DNA from: Arthrobacter sp. HY1533
Lineage (GTDB): Bacteria > Actinomycetota > Actinomycetes > Actinomycetales > Micrococcaceae
DNA length: 64,000 nucleotides
Direction of reading: 5' to 3'
NCBI RefSeq assembly: GCF_027568515.1
Contig: NZ_JANKZF010000006.1
Coordinates: forward strand, 124,001-188,000
The position numbers were made by a program, and so were the translations under genes. Below are positions 26,324 through 32,692 of the stretch, piece by piece (position 1 is the first letter of the stretch; every line of letters starts with the position of its first letter). The notes under the pieces were generated by a model that saw only the letters and a program-made list of their open reading frames with translations, made no database searches and was not told the DNA's origin.

Positions 26324-26713
26324 CTAGCTCTTGGGGCGGCGGGCCGCCTCGCGCTCCTTGGCGAGCTTTGCCTCGGCGCGGGCCTTGGCATGCACGGCGC
26401 GTTCCTCAACCAGCCACGCCGGGGGAGCGGCCAGCAACGAGGTGATCTCCGCCGTCGTCAATGCCTCGGTGATGTTGGAGCGGTTGAGGCCGCCAATGGA
26501 GATGTTCAGCTTCTGTGCAATGACCGGGCGCGGGTGCGGTCCGGTGCGGCGCAGCTCGGACAGCCATTCCGGAGGGGTGTCCTGCAAAACCTTGAATTCC
26601 TCGCGGCTGATTGCGTTGTCCTGGAACTCTGCAGGTGCAGCCGGCAGGTGGATGCCCAGCTTCTTGGCCGCTGTGGCGGATTTCATGGCTTGGGGGGAAG
26701 GTTTGATGCTCAT
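26324..26713 (-). CDS. DUF5997 family protein
   Basis: A 129-residue soluble protein matching the actinobacterial DUF5997 family (ATAAKKLGIHLPAAPAEFQ, then REEFKVLQDTPPEWLSELRR and PRPVIAQKLNISIGGLNR). The segment VIAQKLNISIGGLNRSNIT looks like a helix-turn-helix, so it may bind DNA. The C-terminal helix is rich in Ala, Lys and Arg. The ATG lies six bases after a TACCCT box on the minus strand with no ribosome binding site. It is transcribed away from a gene for a LysR-like sensor domain, and the pair recurs in related genomes as far as I recall. Function unknown. Confidence 0.85.
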   Translation of the reverse strand: MSIKPSPQAMKSATAAKKLGIHLPAAPAEFQDNAISREEFKVLQDTPPEWLSELRRTGPHPRPVIAQKLNISIGGLNRSNITEALTTAEITSLLAAPPAWLVEERAVHAKARAEAKLAKEREAARRPKS

Positions 26714-26719
26714 GTATCA

Positions 26720-26769
26720 AGGGTACCGGTGGCGGAGCGGTAGTTTAGTGGAAAACTGTGCGTTAGTGT
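26720..26769. promoter_or_regulatory. Back-to-back -10 boxes of two leaderless genes
   Basis: TACCCT (minus strand, 26720-26725) lies six bases before the DUF5997 ATG, and TAGTGT (plus strand, 26764-26769) lies six bases before the GTG of the LysR-like gene. The gap between genes is only 62 bases, so the two promoters overlap in their -35 regions and may be controlled together. Confidence 0.5.
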
Positions 26770-26775
26770 TGGCAG

Positions 26776-27579
26776 GTGCCTGAATCCCGCGAACTTACAG
26801 TGACCTTTGTCCCGGGTGTCACACCCGGAAAGTGGCTCCACCGCTGGCAGGAGCGCATGCCGGACGTGCCACTGGCCGCAAAGCCGGTCTCCGAGGAGCG
26901 GCAGCTCGACGCCGTCTTGGCCGGCAAGGCCGACATGGCGTTCGTGCGCATGCCCGTGGACAAGACAGGGCTCCACGTCATTCCGCTGTACAGCGAACTC
27001 TCCGTGGTGGTTGCTCCCAAGGACCACCCGATTGCCGCGTTCGAGGAACTGGACGTTGCCGAGCTGGCCGACGAATACCTGCTCGCCGACCCCGACGACT
27101 TCCCGGAATGGCGTGACATTTCCAGCGAGATCGCGGCCGGAACACGCAAGCCGCTGCCGCCCATGGCGAATGTGGACGAGGCCCTTGACCTCGTGGAGGC
27201 GGGCCTGGGCATCCTGATCCTGCCCATGTCAGTGGCCCGCCTGCTCAGCCGCAAGACGCTGCGCTCCCGCCTCCTCCACGGGGTGCAGGAAAGCAGCATC
27301 GCCCTGGCCTGGCCGGACACGAAAGGCCAGCTGCCCGAGGACGAGGAAGCCGTCATTCAGGAGTTCGTCGGTGTGGTCCGCGGCCGCAGCGCCAACAGCT
27401 CCCGCCAGCCCTCCGTCCAGGCCAAGCAGGATGCGGCGCCGAAGAAGGGCGCCAAGACCGGCAAGAGCAGCACGGCGGCAGGCGGCAAGGGTGCCAAGGC
27501 CAAGACGGCCGGACCCAACCTGCGCGGTGGCGGACGCCCCGGCGGCAAGGCCCGGGCGCAAAAGCGCGGCCGCCGCTAA
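26776..27579 (+). CDS. LysR-type substrate-binding domain protein lacking HTH, with basic tail
   Basis: A 267-residue protein. Residues 5-205 match the effector-binding half of LysR regulators (LTVTFVPGVTPGKWLHRW, then VRMPVDKTGLHVIPLYSELSV split across strands, and VDEALDLVEAGLGILILPMS). The N-terminal helix-turn-helix is absent. From residue 215 the chain becomes Lys/Ala/Gly/Arg-rich and ends GGGRPGGKARAQKRGRR, containing a GRP core as in AT-hooks, which may bind nucleic acid. The start GTG is six bases after a TAGTGT box. It is divergent from DUF5997. It may sense a small molecule and act with that protein; this is inferred. Confidence 0.85.
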   Translation: MPESRELTVTFVPGVTPGKWLHRWQERMPDVPLAAKPVSEERQLDAVLAGKADMAFVRMPVDKTGLHVIPLYSELSVVVAPKDHPIAAFEELDVAELADEYLLADPDDFPEWRDISSEIAAGTRKPLPPMANVDEALDLVEAGLGILILPMSVARLLSRKTLRSRLLHGVQESSIALAWPDTKGQLPEDEEAVIQEFVGVVRGRSANSSRQPSVQAKQDAAPKKGAKTGKSSTAAGGKGAKAKTAGPNLRGGGRPGGKARAQKRGRR

Positions 27580-27607
27580 GCTTCCCGCGGCACCGCCCCT
27601 GACTAAA

Positions 27608-27653
27608 CACAAAGATCCGGCCCGCAGCGTCTGCTGCGGGCCGGATCTTTGTG
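27608..27653. terminator. Bidirectional terminator with perfect 21-bp arms
   Basis: Arms 27608-27628 and 27633-27653 pair perfectly around a GTCT loop, between the convergent LysR-like and WXG100 genes. The arms end in CACAAAG/CTTTGTG. Confidence 0.85.
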
Positions 27654-27668
27654 CGGGGTGCGAAGGGC

Positions 27669-27935
27669 TTAGGCCGAGGCGCGTTCCTGCTCGGACTTCT
27701 GGCGGTTCACCAGGGTCTTGACGTCGTTGAGGTCGTTGATGACCCGGTTGAGCTGCTGCTTGGACTGGGGCCACTGGGTGCCCTTGAAGCGCTCCGCGTC
27801 CGGGCCCTTCCAGTTCACGGAGTTGACCTTGCCATCCAGGGTGCCCATGGCCGACTGGATCTGGTCAATTGCCGTTCCCAGCTTGGAGATCAGTTCCGCC
27901 ATGTCCTGGGGATCGCTGCCGAGCATACCTGCCAT
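27669..27935 (-). CDS. WXG100 family (ESAT-6-like) secreted protein
   Basis: An 88-residue helical-hairpin protein. W42-K-G44 in VNWKGPDAERF is the turn motif of WXG100 proteins, flanked by two amphipathic helices (DMAELISKLGTAIDQIQ and QLNRVINDLNDVKTLVNRQ). Such proteins leave the cell through type VII secretion, usually as dimers. The ATG at 27935 is preceded by AAAGGA 9 bases away. No EccC or partner gene is nearby, so it is an orphan substrate; the secretion machine must be elsewhere in the genome. Confidence 0.9.
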   Translation of the reverse strand: MAGMLGSDPQDMAELISKLGTAIDQIQSAMGTLDGKVNSVNWKGPDAERFKGTQWPQSKQQLNRVINDLNDVKTLVNRQKSEQERASA

Positions 27936-28103
27936 GATGCACATCCTTTGTGAATAGTTGCGGGCCTGCCGCAGTTGTTCCGCCCCTGCCGGGTTGTTCC
28001 GGCCGGGCGATTGCTAAGAATCTATCGCAGCCTGACAAGCCCCGTCGATGGGCTGGCCTCCCCATGCAGCTCTCCCCATCCCCTCCGCCGGGCTGCCCGG
28101 TCA

Positions 28104-28132
28104 TTGACACCCCAAGGGGGCCGTGCCATATT
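28104..28132 (+). promoter_or_regulatory. Consensus-like promoter of the racemase-family gene
   Basis: TTGACA (28104-28109), 17 bases, then CATATT (28127-28132). Transcription would begin near 28139, right before a perfect hairpin. Confidence 0.6.
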
Positions 28133-28140
28133 GACAAAAA

Positions 28141-28162
28141 CGTCCCGGGTCCGCCCGGGACG
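28141..28162 (+). promoter_or_regulatory. Hairpin at the 5' end of the transcript
   Basis: CGTCCCGGG-TCCG-CCCGGGACG, perfect 9-bp arms with a UCCG tetraloop, placed between the promoter and the AAGGGG ribosome site (28175-28180). It may stabilise the mRNA or be an operator. Confidence 0.5.
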
Positions 28163-28189
28163 GATTGCCTACCCAAGGGGCGCCGAGAC

Positions 28190-29209
28190 GTGAAAGCAGC
28201 AATGTGGGAGATTGAAACGTACGACTACCACACGGCAGGCGAGCCCTTCCGGATAGTTCCGGAGCTTCCCTTCACCATTGAGGGCGACACCGTGCGGGAA
28301 CGGCGTGAGCGCGCCATGACAGGGGACGCCAACCGGATTCGCCGGCTTCTTGTCAATGAACCCCGCGGCCACGCCGACATGTACGGCGGCTTCGTGGTGC
28401 CGCCCAACGACCAGGGAGCCCACTTTGGCGCTCTTTTCTGGCACCGGGAGGGATTCTCCACGGTGTGCGGGCACGGCACCATGGCCCTGGGCACATGGGC
28501 GGTCCGCAGCGGGCGCGTGCGGGCCCCGGACGACGGCGACACTGACGTGGTGATTGACATTCCTTCGGGCCGCGTCACGGCCCGGGTCACCATGGCCGAG
28601 GGCAAAGTGCGCGAGGTGGCGTTCCACAACGTCCCGTCCCACGTTGTGGCGCGGGACATTGAGGTCAAGACCGCCGACTTTGGCCGGCTGCGCGTTGACC
28701 TGGCCTGGAGCGGCGCACTGTACGCCTCGCTTCCGGCGGCAGCGGCGGGACTGGAGGTCACGCCGTCGAACCTGGCCAAGGTGGTGGCCGCGGGGCACCA
28801 GGTGGCCACGGCGCTGGCGGACCACCCGGCTGCCCAGCACCCGGCCGACCCCCGCCGCGAGGGCGTGTTTGGCACCATCTTCCACGAGCCTGTGGCCCAT
28901 GCCGGCCCCGGGCTGGCACAGCGCAATGTGAGTGTTTTTGCCGACGGGCAGGTGGCCCGGTCGCCCAGCGGATCGGGCACGGCGGCACGGGTGGCCCTGC
29001 TCAGCGATGCGGGGGAGCTGGCGGACGGCGAGGTGCTGGAACACTACTCGATCATTGATTCACGGTTTGCCGCCCGCGTGGTGGACAGTGTTTCCGATCC
29101 CGGCGGCGGACTTGTCGTGGAGGTCAGCGGAAGGGCTTTTCCTGTCGGCGAGGGCAAGTTCACCCTTGATGCCGACGACGAGCTGGGGCTTGGCTTTGTC
29201 CTGCGGTAA
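28190..29209 (+). CDS. Proline racemase family enzyme (hydroxyproline epimerase/dehydratase type)
   Basis: A 339-residue enzyme of the PrdF/HypE fold. The first catalytic residue, Cys93, is in STVCGHGTMALG; the second catalytic position is Ser260 in SPSGSGTAAR, not Cys. Racemases and 4-hydroxyproline epimerases have Cys/Cys and trans-3-hydroxyproline dehydratases have Cys/Thr; Cys/Ser members are known and can have mixed activity. So the enzyme probably acts on a hydroxyproline. GTG 28190 is chosen because AAGGGG lies 9 bases before it; ATG 28202 is the alternative. No other proline catabolic genes are adjacent. A consensus-like promoter precedes it. Confidence 0.88.
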   Translation: MKAAMWEIETYDYHTAGEPFRIVPELPFTIEGDTVRERRERAMTGDANRIRRLLVNEPRGHADMYGGFVVPPNDQGAHFGALFWHREGFSTVCGHGTMALGTWAVRSGRVRAPDDGDTDVVIDIPSGRVTARVTMAEGKVREVAFHNVPSHVVARDIEVKTADFGRLRVDLAWSGALYASLPAAAAGLEVTPSNLAKVVAAGHQVATALADHPAAQHPADPRREGVFGTIFHEPVAHAGPGLAQRNVSVFADGQVARSPSGSGTAARVALLSDAGELADGEVLEHYSIIDSRFAARVVDSVSDPGGGLVVEVSGRAFPVGEGKFTLDADDELGLGFVLR

Positions 29210-29252
29210 CGCCTGGATCGTGGAATGCCAAAAAAGCTGGGAACATAGCTGA

Positions 29253-30497
29253 ATGAAGAGATCCAGGGTGCTCCTCCAACCCACACCCGCGGCATGGCAG
29301 AATGCCGGCCCGGTCGCCCTGCTGAAGCTGGGGTACTCGCCATTTACGCTGTGGGTGTCGTTCCTCATCGCTGTCATCATCACGGTTTCAGCCTTCGATG
29401 ACGTCCGGCTGTTCATTCTTCCCGATGAGAACCTGAAGTACCCGTGGCTGGCCCTTGGCTGCACAGTGGCTTACTGGGTTGTGTGGATGGCATTGGCATT
29501 CCGGCCAAAGTTGGTCGCGCCATTTTTTCTCGTCATGCTGGCCACAATGCTGCCGCAGGTGGAGCTGGGCGGGCCCCTCCTGCTTGCCTTCGGCGCCATT
29601 GCGCTGGGAGCCTACCGCGTCTCGATCCGCAGCCTGGCTGTCATGGTGGGCAGCTTCCTGATCTGGCAGCTGCTCTGGGTGCCGTTCGTCTCCGGGCTCG
29701 GGGTGCTGCAACTGTGGGCCTACTTCCCTGTCACCTTGCTCATCACCACGCCGGGGCTGGCCATCAAGCTCATGCGCGAGCGGGCCATCAACGTTGAGCG
29801 CGCCCAAAAGCTGTCCGAGGAAACAGCCGCCAAGGCCGCCCAGGAGCAGCGCATGGCCCTGGCCAGGGAGCTTCATGATGTGGTGACACACGGCCTGACC
29901 ATGATTGCCGTGCAGGCCAACCTGGGCACCATCACCCCGGACAGCGCCGCGCAGCGCCACGCCCTGAATGAGATTGGCTCCATGGCGCGGAACTCCCTGG
30001 ATGATCTGCGCCGCCTGCTCAAAACCATCCGCGCCGACGAGGCCGCCGGGGCCGGCAAGCCGTTGTCGGAAACAAGTGTGCAACCCAGCCCGGCCACGAT
30101 TGACCTGGCCTTGAGTGTCGCCGAATCCCAGAAGCGGCTCAACGGCCTGGGCTGCCCCACGCGGGTCTCCACCTCGGGGGAACTGGACTCGACCCCCAAT
30201 GGCCTCCGCTCCACTGTGTTGCGGATTCTTCAGGAAAGCGCCACCAATGTGGTCAAGCATTCCGACAGCAGCACCAGGTGCGAAATCTTGATGGACGTCC
30301 GCGAGGACCGCATCGAACTTGTCATCAAGAACCTCATGACCCCGGGCCGCCCGCGGCTTCCCGTCTCGGGAACCGGGCTGGCGGGGCTGCGGGAACGCGC
30401 TTCCCGTTTGGGTGGCACCCTCGAGGCCGGCCCCGAAGCCGGCTGGTGGAGCGTGCGGACCGTCCTGCCGTTCAAGGAACGCCAGACCCTGCACTAG
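29253..30497 (+). CDS. NarL-type sensor histidine kinase with multi-spanning membrane sensor
   Basis: A 414-residue kinase. Residues 30-175 contain five or six hydrophobic helices with almost no outer domain (for example LLAFGAIALGAYRV and SFLIWQLLWVPFV), a layout used by kinases that sense membrane-active peptides or the membrane itself. After a coiled linker comes the HisKA_3 box ELHDVVTHGLTMIAVQ with phospho-accepting His208, then the ATPase domain with ILQESATNVVKH (N box) and GTGLAGLRERA (G box). Its partner regulator is 407 bases downstream, with a small ORF between them. The ligand is unknown. Confidence 0.93.
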   Translation: MKRSRVLLQPTPAAWQNAGPVALLKLGYSPFTLWVSFLIAVIITVSAFDDVRLFILPDENLKYPWLALGCTVAYWVVWMALAFRPKLVAPFFLVMLATMLPQVELGGPLLLAFGAIALGAYRVSIRSLAVMVGSFLIWQLLWVPFVSGLGVLQLWAYFPVTLLITTPGLAIKLMRERAINVERAQKLSEETAAKAAQEQRMALARELHDVVTHGLTMIAVQANLGTITPDSAAQRHALNEIGSMARNSLDDLRRLLKTIRADEAAGAGKPLSETSVQPSPATIDLALSVAESQKRLNGLGCPTRVSTSGELDSTPNGLRSTVLRILQESATNVVKHSDSSTRCEILMDVREDRIELVIKNLMTPGRPRLPVSGTGLAGLRERASRLGGTLEAGPEAGWWSVRTVLPFKERQTLH

Positions 30498-30561
30498 CGC
30501 CACCGCGTTGGCACGGGCAGCCGGGAAGTTGGCCGTGTGGACAATTCTTGGCAAATAGGGC

Positions 30562-30582
30562 CCAAACGCGTCATCCGTTTGG
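30562..30582. promoter_or_regulatory. Palindrome between the kinase and the small ORF
   Basis: CCAAACG-(7)-CGTTTGG at 30562-30582 lies 65 bases after the kinase stop and about 128 bases before the small ORF. It is a candidate binding site for the NarL-type regulator encoded downstream. Confidence 0.45.
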
Positions 30583-30710
30583 ACAGTCCCTGCCCAAGTT
30601 CATTGAATGGCGCATTGCGGCTGCGTAGCGTCAAAGGTGTTGGGGAACATTGCATTCACTACCTTTCGGCTGGAGCTTCACAGGCCCGGCCCACGATCAC
30701 GGAGATCATC

Positions 30711-30815
30711 ATGAACGCCAAGCACATGCCAGCAGCAGGCCGCACGGCCCAGTCAGGCAAGCGGTGCCCCGAGGGAATCTGGCCGTCGGGCACCTTCCCC
30801 ACACCCGCACGCTGA
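30711..30815 (+). CDS. Small ORF, 34 residues, between kinase and regulator genes
   Basis: A possible peptide gene: MNAKHMPAAGRTAQSGKR followed by CPEGIWPSGTFPTPAR. GGAG lies six bases before the ATG, third codon positions are GC-rich, and the peptide has one Cys and a Pro/Trp-rich end. There is no signal sequence or hydrophobic segment. I do not recognise a family. It lies in an otherwise empty 407-base gap inside a two-component locus, which is the main reason to list it. It may be a signalling or regulatory peptide, or not expressed. Confidence 0.45.
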   Translation: MNAKHMPAAGRTAQSGKRCPEGIWPSGTFPTPAR

Positions 30816-30892
30816 TCGTCGACGCATCTGGCCGGCTCTGCCCCGGCCGCCATCCGCGCGAGGCAAGTGTCCGCGCCAAGAGCCCGGTTACG

Positions 30893-30904
30893 TAGACTGT
30901 CAGC
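30893..30904 (+). promoter_or_regulatory. -10 box of a leaderless response regulator gene
   Basis: TAGACT (30893-30898) followed by six bases and ATG 30905; no ribosome binding site. The regulator therefore has its own promoter, separate from the kinase. Confidence 0.55.
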
Positions 30905-31570
30905 ATGAGTGTGAGCGTGGCAGAAACCAAGCAAATCAATGTCGTGATCGTCGACGATGAAAAATTCGTCCGCGGCGCCCTGCGCACCTACCTGTCCCAG
31001 ACCCAGGACGTGGTGGTGGTTGCAGAGGGTGAGAACGGCCAGGAAGCCATTGACCTGGTCAGGGAACACCGTCCCGACGTCCTGATCATCGATGTGCAGA
31101 TGCCCGTCATGGACGGCGTGGCCGCCATCCGGCACATCGTGGCGGAAATGCCCGAGATCCGCATCCTGGTTGTCACCGGGCATGTCTCCGACATTTACCT
31201 CAAGGCCGCCCTCATTGCCGGCGCCAGCGGCTACGTTGTCAAGGACGCCGAGCCCGGTCGCATAGTTGCCGCCGTCAGGGAGGTCGACGCCGGCGACTGC
31301 CCCATTGACCCGGCCGTGGCCCACCTGCTCGTGGAAGACCTCCGCGGCAGCCGCCCCTCCTCCGGCGCCGAAGCCGTCATTGAACTCTCGGAACGGGAGG
31401 AAAATGTCCTCAAGCTCCTGTGCGAAGGCCTCAGCAACAGCGAAATTGCCGCTTCCCTGTTCCTCTCGGAGTCAACCGTGAAGTACCACCTGGTGCGCCT
31501 GGGCAGGAAGTTTCAGACCCGCGACCGGCTGCAGTTGGTCATCACCGCCTTGCGCTCCGGATTGGTGTGA
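30905..31570 (+). CDS. NarL/LuxR family response regulator
   Basis: A 221-residue regulator. The receiver domain has the acidic pair in VDDEKF, phospho-accepting Asp63 (IIDVQMPVMDG), the conserved Thr (VVTGH) and Lys (YVVKDA). The LuxR-type helix-turn-helix covers 153-215 (LSEREENVLKLLCEGLSNSE, then LFLSESTVKYHLVRLGRKF). It presumably receives phosphate from His208 of the kinase encoded upstream. Both the palindrome at 30562-30582 and the secreted-peptide gene downstream are possible targets. Confidence 0.94.
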   Translation: MSVSVAETKQINVVIVDDEKFVRGALRTYLSQTQDVVVVAEGENGQEAIDLVREHRPDVLIIDVQMPVMDGVAAIRHIVAEMPEIRILVVTGHVSDIYLKAALIAGASGYVVKDAEPGRIVAAVREVDAGDCPIDPAVAHLLVEDLRGSRPSSGAEAVIELSEREENVLKLLCEGLSNSEIAASLFLSESTVKYHLVRLGRKFQTRDRLQLVITALRSGLV

Positions 31571-31697
31571 CCTTCAAGAGCTGTCTAACGCGGGCAAGAA
31601 AAATCGCAGAGAAGGTGTGATTGGTCCCTGGCACCCCCTAAGCTGGAAAGCACCATGCCTTGGTGATCCATTCCACTTTGCTTCGAAAGGTACCGCC

Positions 31698-31949
31698 ATG
31701 AAATCACGTTTTGCCACCGCAAGCGCAGCCGCCATCCTTGCCGCAGGTCTCATTTTGGCCCCGGGACTGTCCCCGGCCCAGGCCAGCAGCGCCACCGAAG
31801 ATTCCAGCGTTTCCGTTGTGGCGGAAACCCCGTCGACCACCGAAGGCGCCGGCCTCGGGGGCACCGGACTGGCTGGCTCCGGCAACGTCGCGAGCACTTA
31901 TGGGATGTTCTTCATTCCCTGCAACATTTTTGGCCTGCGTCTCTGCTAG
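31698..31949 (+). CDS. Small secreted peptide precursor with C-terminal Cys-7-Cys segment
   Basis: An 83-residue protein with a clear Sec signal (MKSRFATASAAAILAAGLIL, cut after AQA near residue 29). The mature 54 residues are Ser/Thr/Gly-rich and end in a hydrophobic patch GMFFIPCNIFGLRLC; Cys75 and Cys83 could close a nine-residue disulfide ring at the very C-terminus. GAAAGG lies 7 bases before the ATG. The gene follows the two-component regulator by 127 bases and is closed by a terminator hairpin. No family is recognised. It could be a bacteriocin, a signalling peptide or a regulated exported product of the neighbouring system. Confidence 0.75.
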   Translation: MKSRFATASAAAILAAGLILAPGLSPAQASSATEDSSVSVVAETPSTTEGAGLGGTGLAGSGNVASTYGMFFIPCNIFGLRLC

Positions 31950-31964
31950 GTTCCTGATCGCTTG

Positions 31965-31990
31965 TTGCCCGGGCCTTCGGGTCCGGGCAA
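31965..31990 (+). terminator. Hairpin terminator after the peptide gene
   Basis: TTGCCCGGGCC-TTCG-GGTCCGGGCAA, 11-bp arms with one mismatch and a stable UUCG loop, 15 bases after the stop codon. Confidence 0.7.
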
Positions 31991-32010
31991 CATAGGCGTG
32001 AAATACGGGG

Positions 32011-32069
32011 TTGAGGTGAAAGCAGAATATCTTCTATATCCAAAATATAGATGAAATTTGTGATAGTAT
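32011..32069 (+). promoter_or_regulatory. A+T-rich promoter region of the restriction-modification operon
   Basis: This is the most A+T-rich stretch of the window. It holds TTGAGG (32011-32016) with TATATC 18 bases later (32035-32040), a palindrome CTATAT-(5)-ATATAG at 32034-32050 that overlaps that -10 box and could be an operator, and a second box TAGTAT (32064-32069) placed six bases before an ATG at 32076. Confidence 0.5.
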
Positions 32070-32075
32070 GTCAAT

Positions 32076-32102
32076 ATGGAACATATAGAGTTGAAGTCGT
32101 GA
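32076..32102 (+). CDS. Eight-codon leader ORF overlapping the half-size hsdS
   Basis: ATG 32076 lies six bases after TAGTAT and encodes MEHIELKS, ending in a TGA that overlaps the GTG start of the half-size hsdS (GTGA). The words resemble the usual N-terminus of HsdS proteins (a few residues, then KLGDV), so a one-base frame change would join the two. It is either a leader for translational coupling or the remnant of a frameshifted start. Confidence 0.4.
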   Translation: MEHIELKS

Positions 32103-32677
32103 AGCTGGGGGATGTCGCCATTGTTCGGTCCAGCTTCACCGCTCGAGGCGGGGTTCAAGGGTCCACGGGGGGAGTTCTCGCTATCCAGCAAAGCGACTTT
32201 ACGGCTGAAGGCTTCGCGGGTGTTGAATTCCTGGCCCGCACCGATGAAGCAGTCTCCCGGCACGTCCTGACGTACGGGGACATACTCTTTCGATCCCGCG
32301 GGCAGTTCACCACCGCGTGGGTGGTCCCGGAAGAGATTAAGGAGCCTGCCATTGCGGTCATGCCTCTCTTTGTCATCCGCCCCAACAGGGTCAAGGTGAA
32401 TTCACACTATTTGGCTTGGGTACTCAACCAGCGGGCCTCGCAGCAGTACTTCCGCCAATCCTCTCAGGGACAAACCATCCAGATGATCTCCAAGTCAGTC
32501 CTGGAAAACGTCGAGCTAAGGTTGCCTCCCCTTGACCGCCAAGAACAGATTGCCAAAGCCGCAACCCTCGCGGCGCAGCAGCAGCGATTGGAAGCCAGGC
32601 TGCTCCAATGTCGGCACCAATTAATAGACTTGCAGCTGCAAAGTGCCGCCCAAGATTCCCCCAACACCGCACGCTAG
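32099..32677 (+). CDS. Half-size type I restriction specificity subunit (single TRD HsdS)
   Basis: A 192-residue protein (208 if the in-frame ATG at 32051 is used) with one target-recognition domain: KLGDVAIVRSSFTARGG at the start, YGDILFRSRGQFTTAWVV in the middle, and the end of the TRD with SKSVLENVELRLPPLDRQEQ leading into a helical spacer rich in Gln. A normal HsdS has two such units, so this is half of one. Half-S proteins can work as dimers or replace one half of the full subunit. It is first in the operon, 15 bases before hsdM. Its spacer differs from those of the full HsdS downstream, so it is of a different lineage. Confidence 0.8.
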   Translation: MKLGDVAIVRSSFTARGGVQGSTGGVLAIQQSDFTAEGFAGVEFLARTDEAVSRHVLTYGDILFRSRGQFTTAWVVPEEIKEPAIAVMPLFVIRPNRVKVNSHYLAWVLNQRASQQYFRQSSQGQTIQMISKSVLENVELRLPPLDRQEQIAKAATLAAQQQRLEARLLQCRHQLIDLQLQSAAQDSPNTAR

Positions 32678-32692
32678 AACAGGATCACCCCG

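Noticed and set aside
29253-31949. Classical agr quorum-sensing system
   Set aside because: No AgrB-like processing protease is present, the kinase is of the NarL class, and the precursor has a normal Sec signal.
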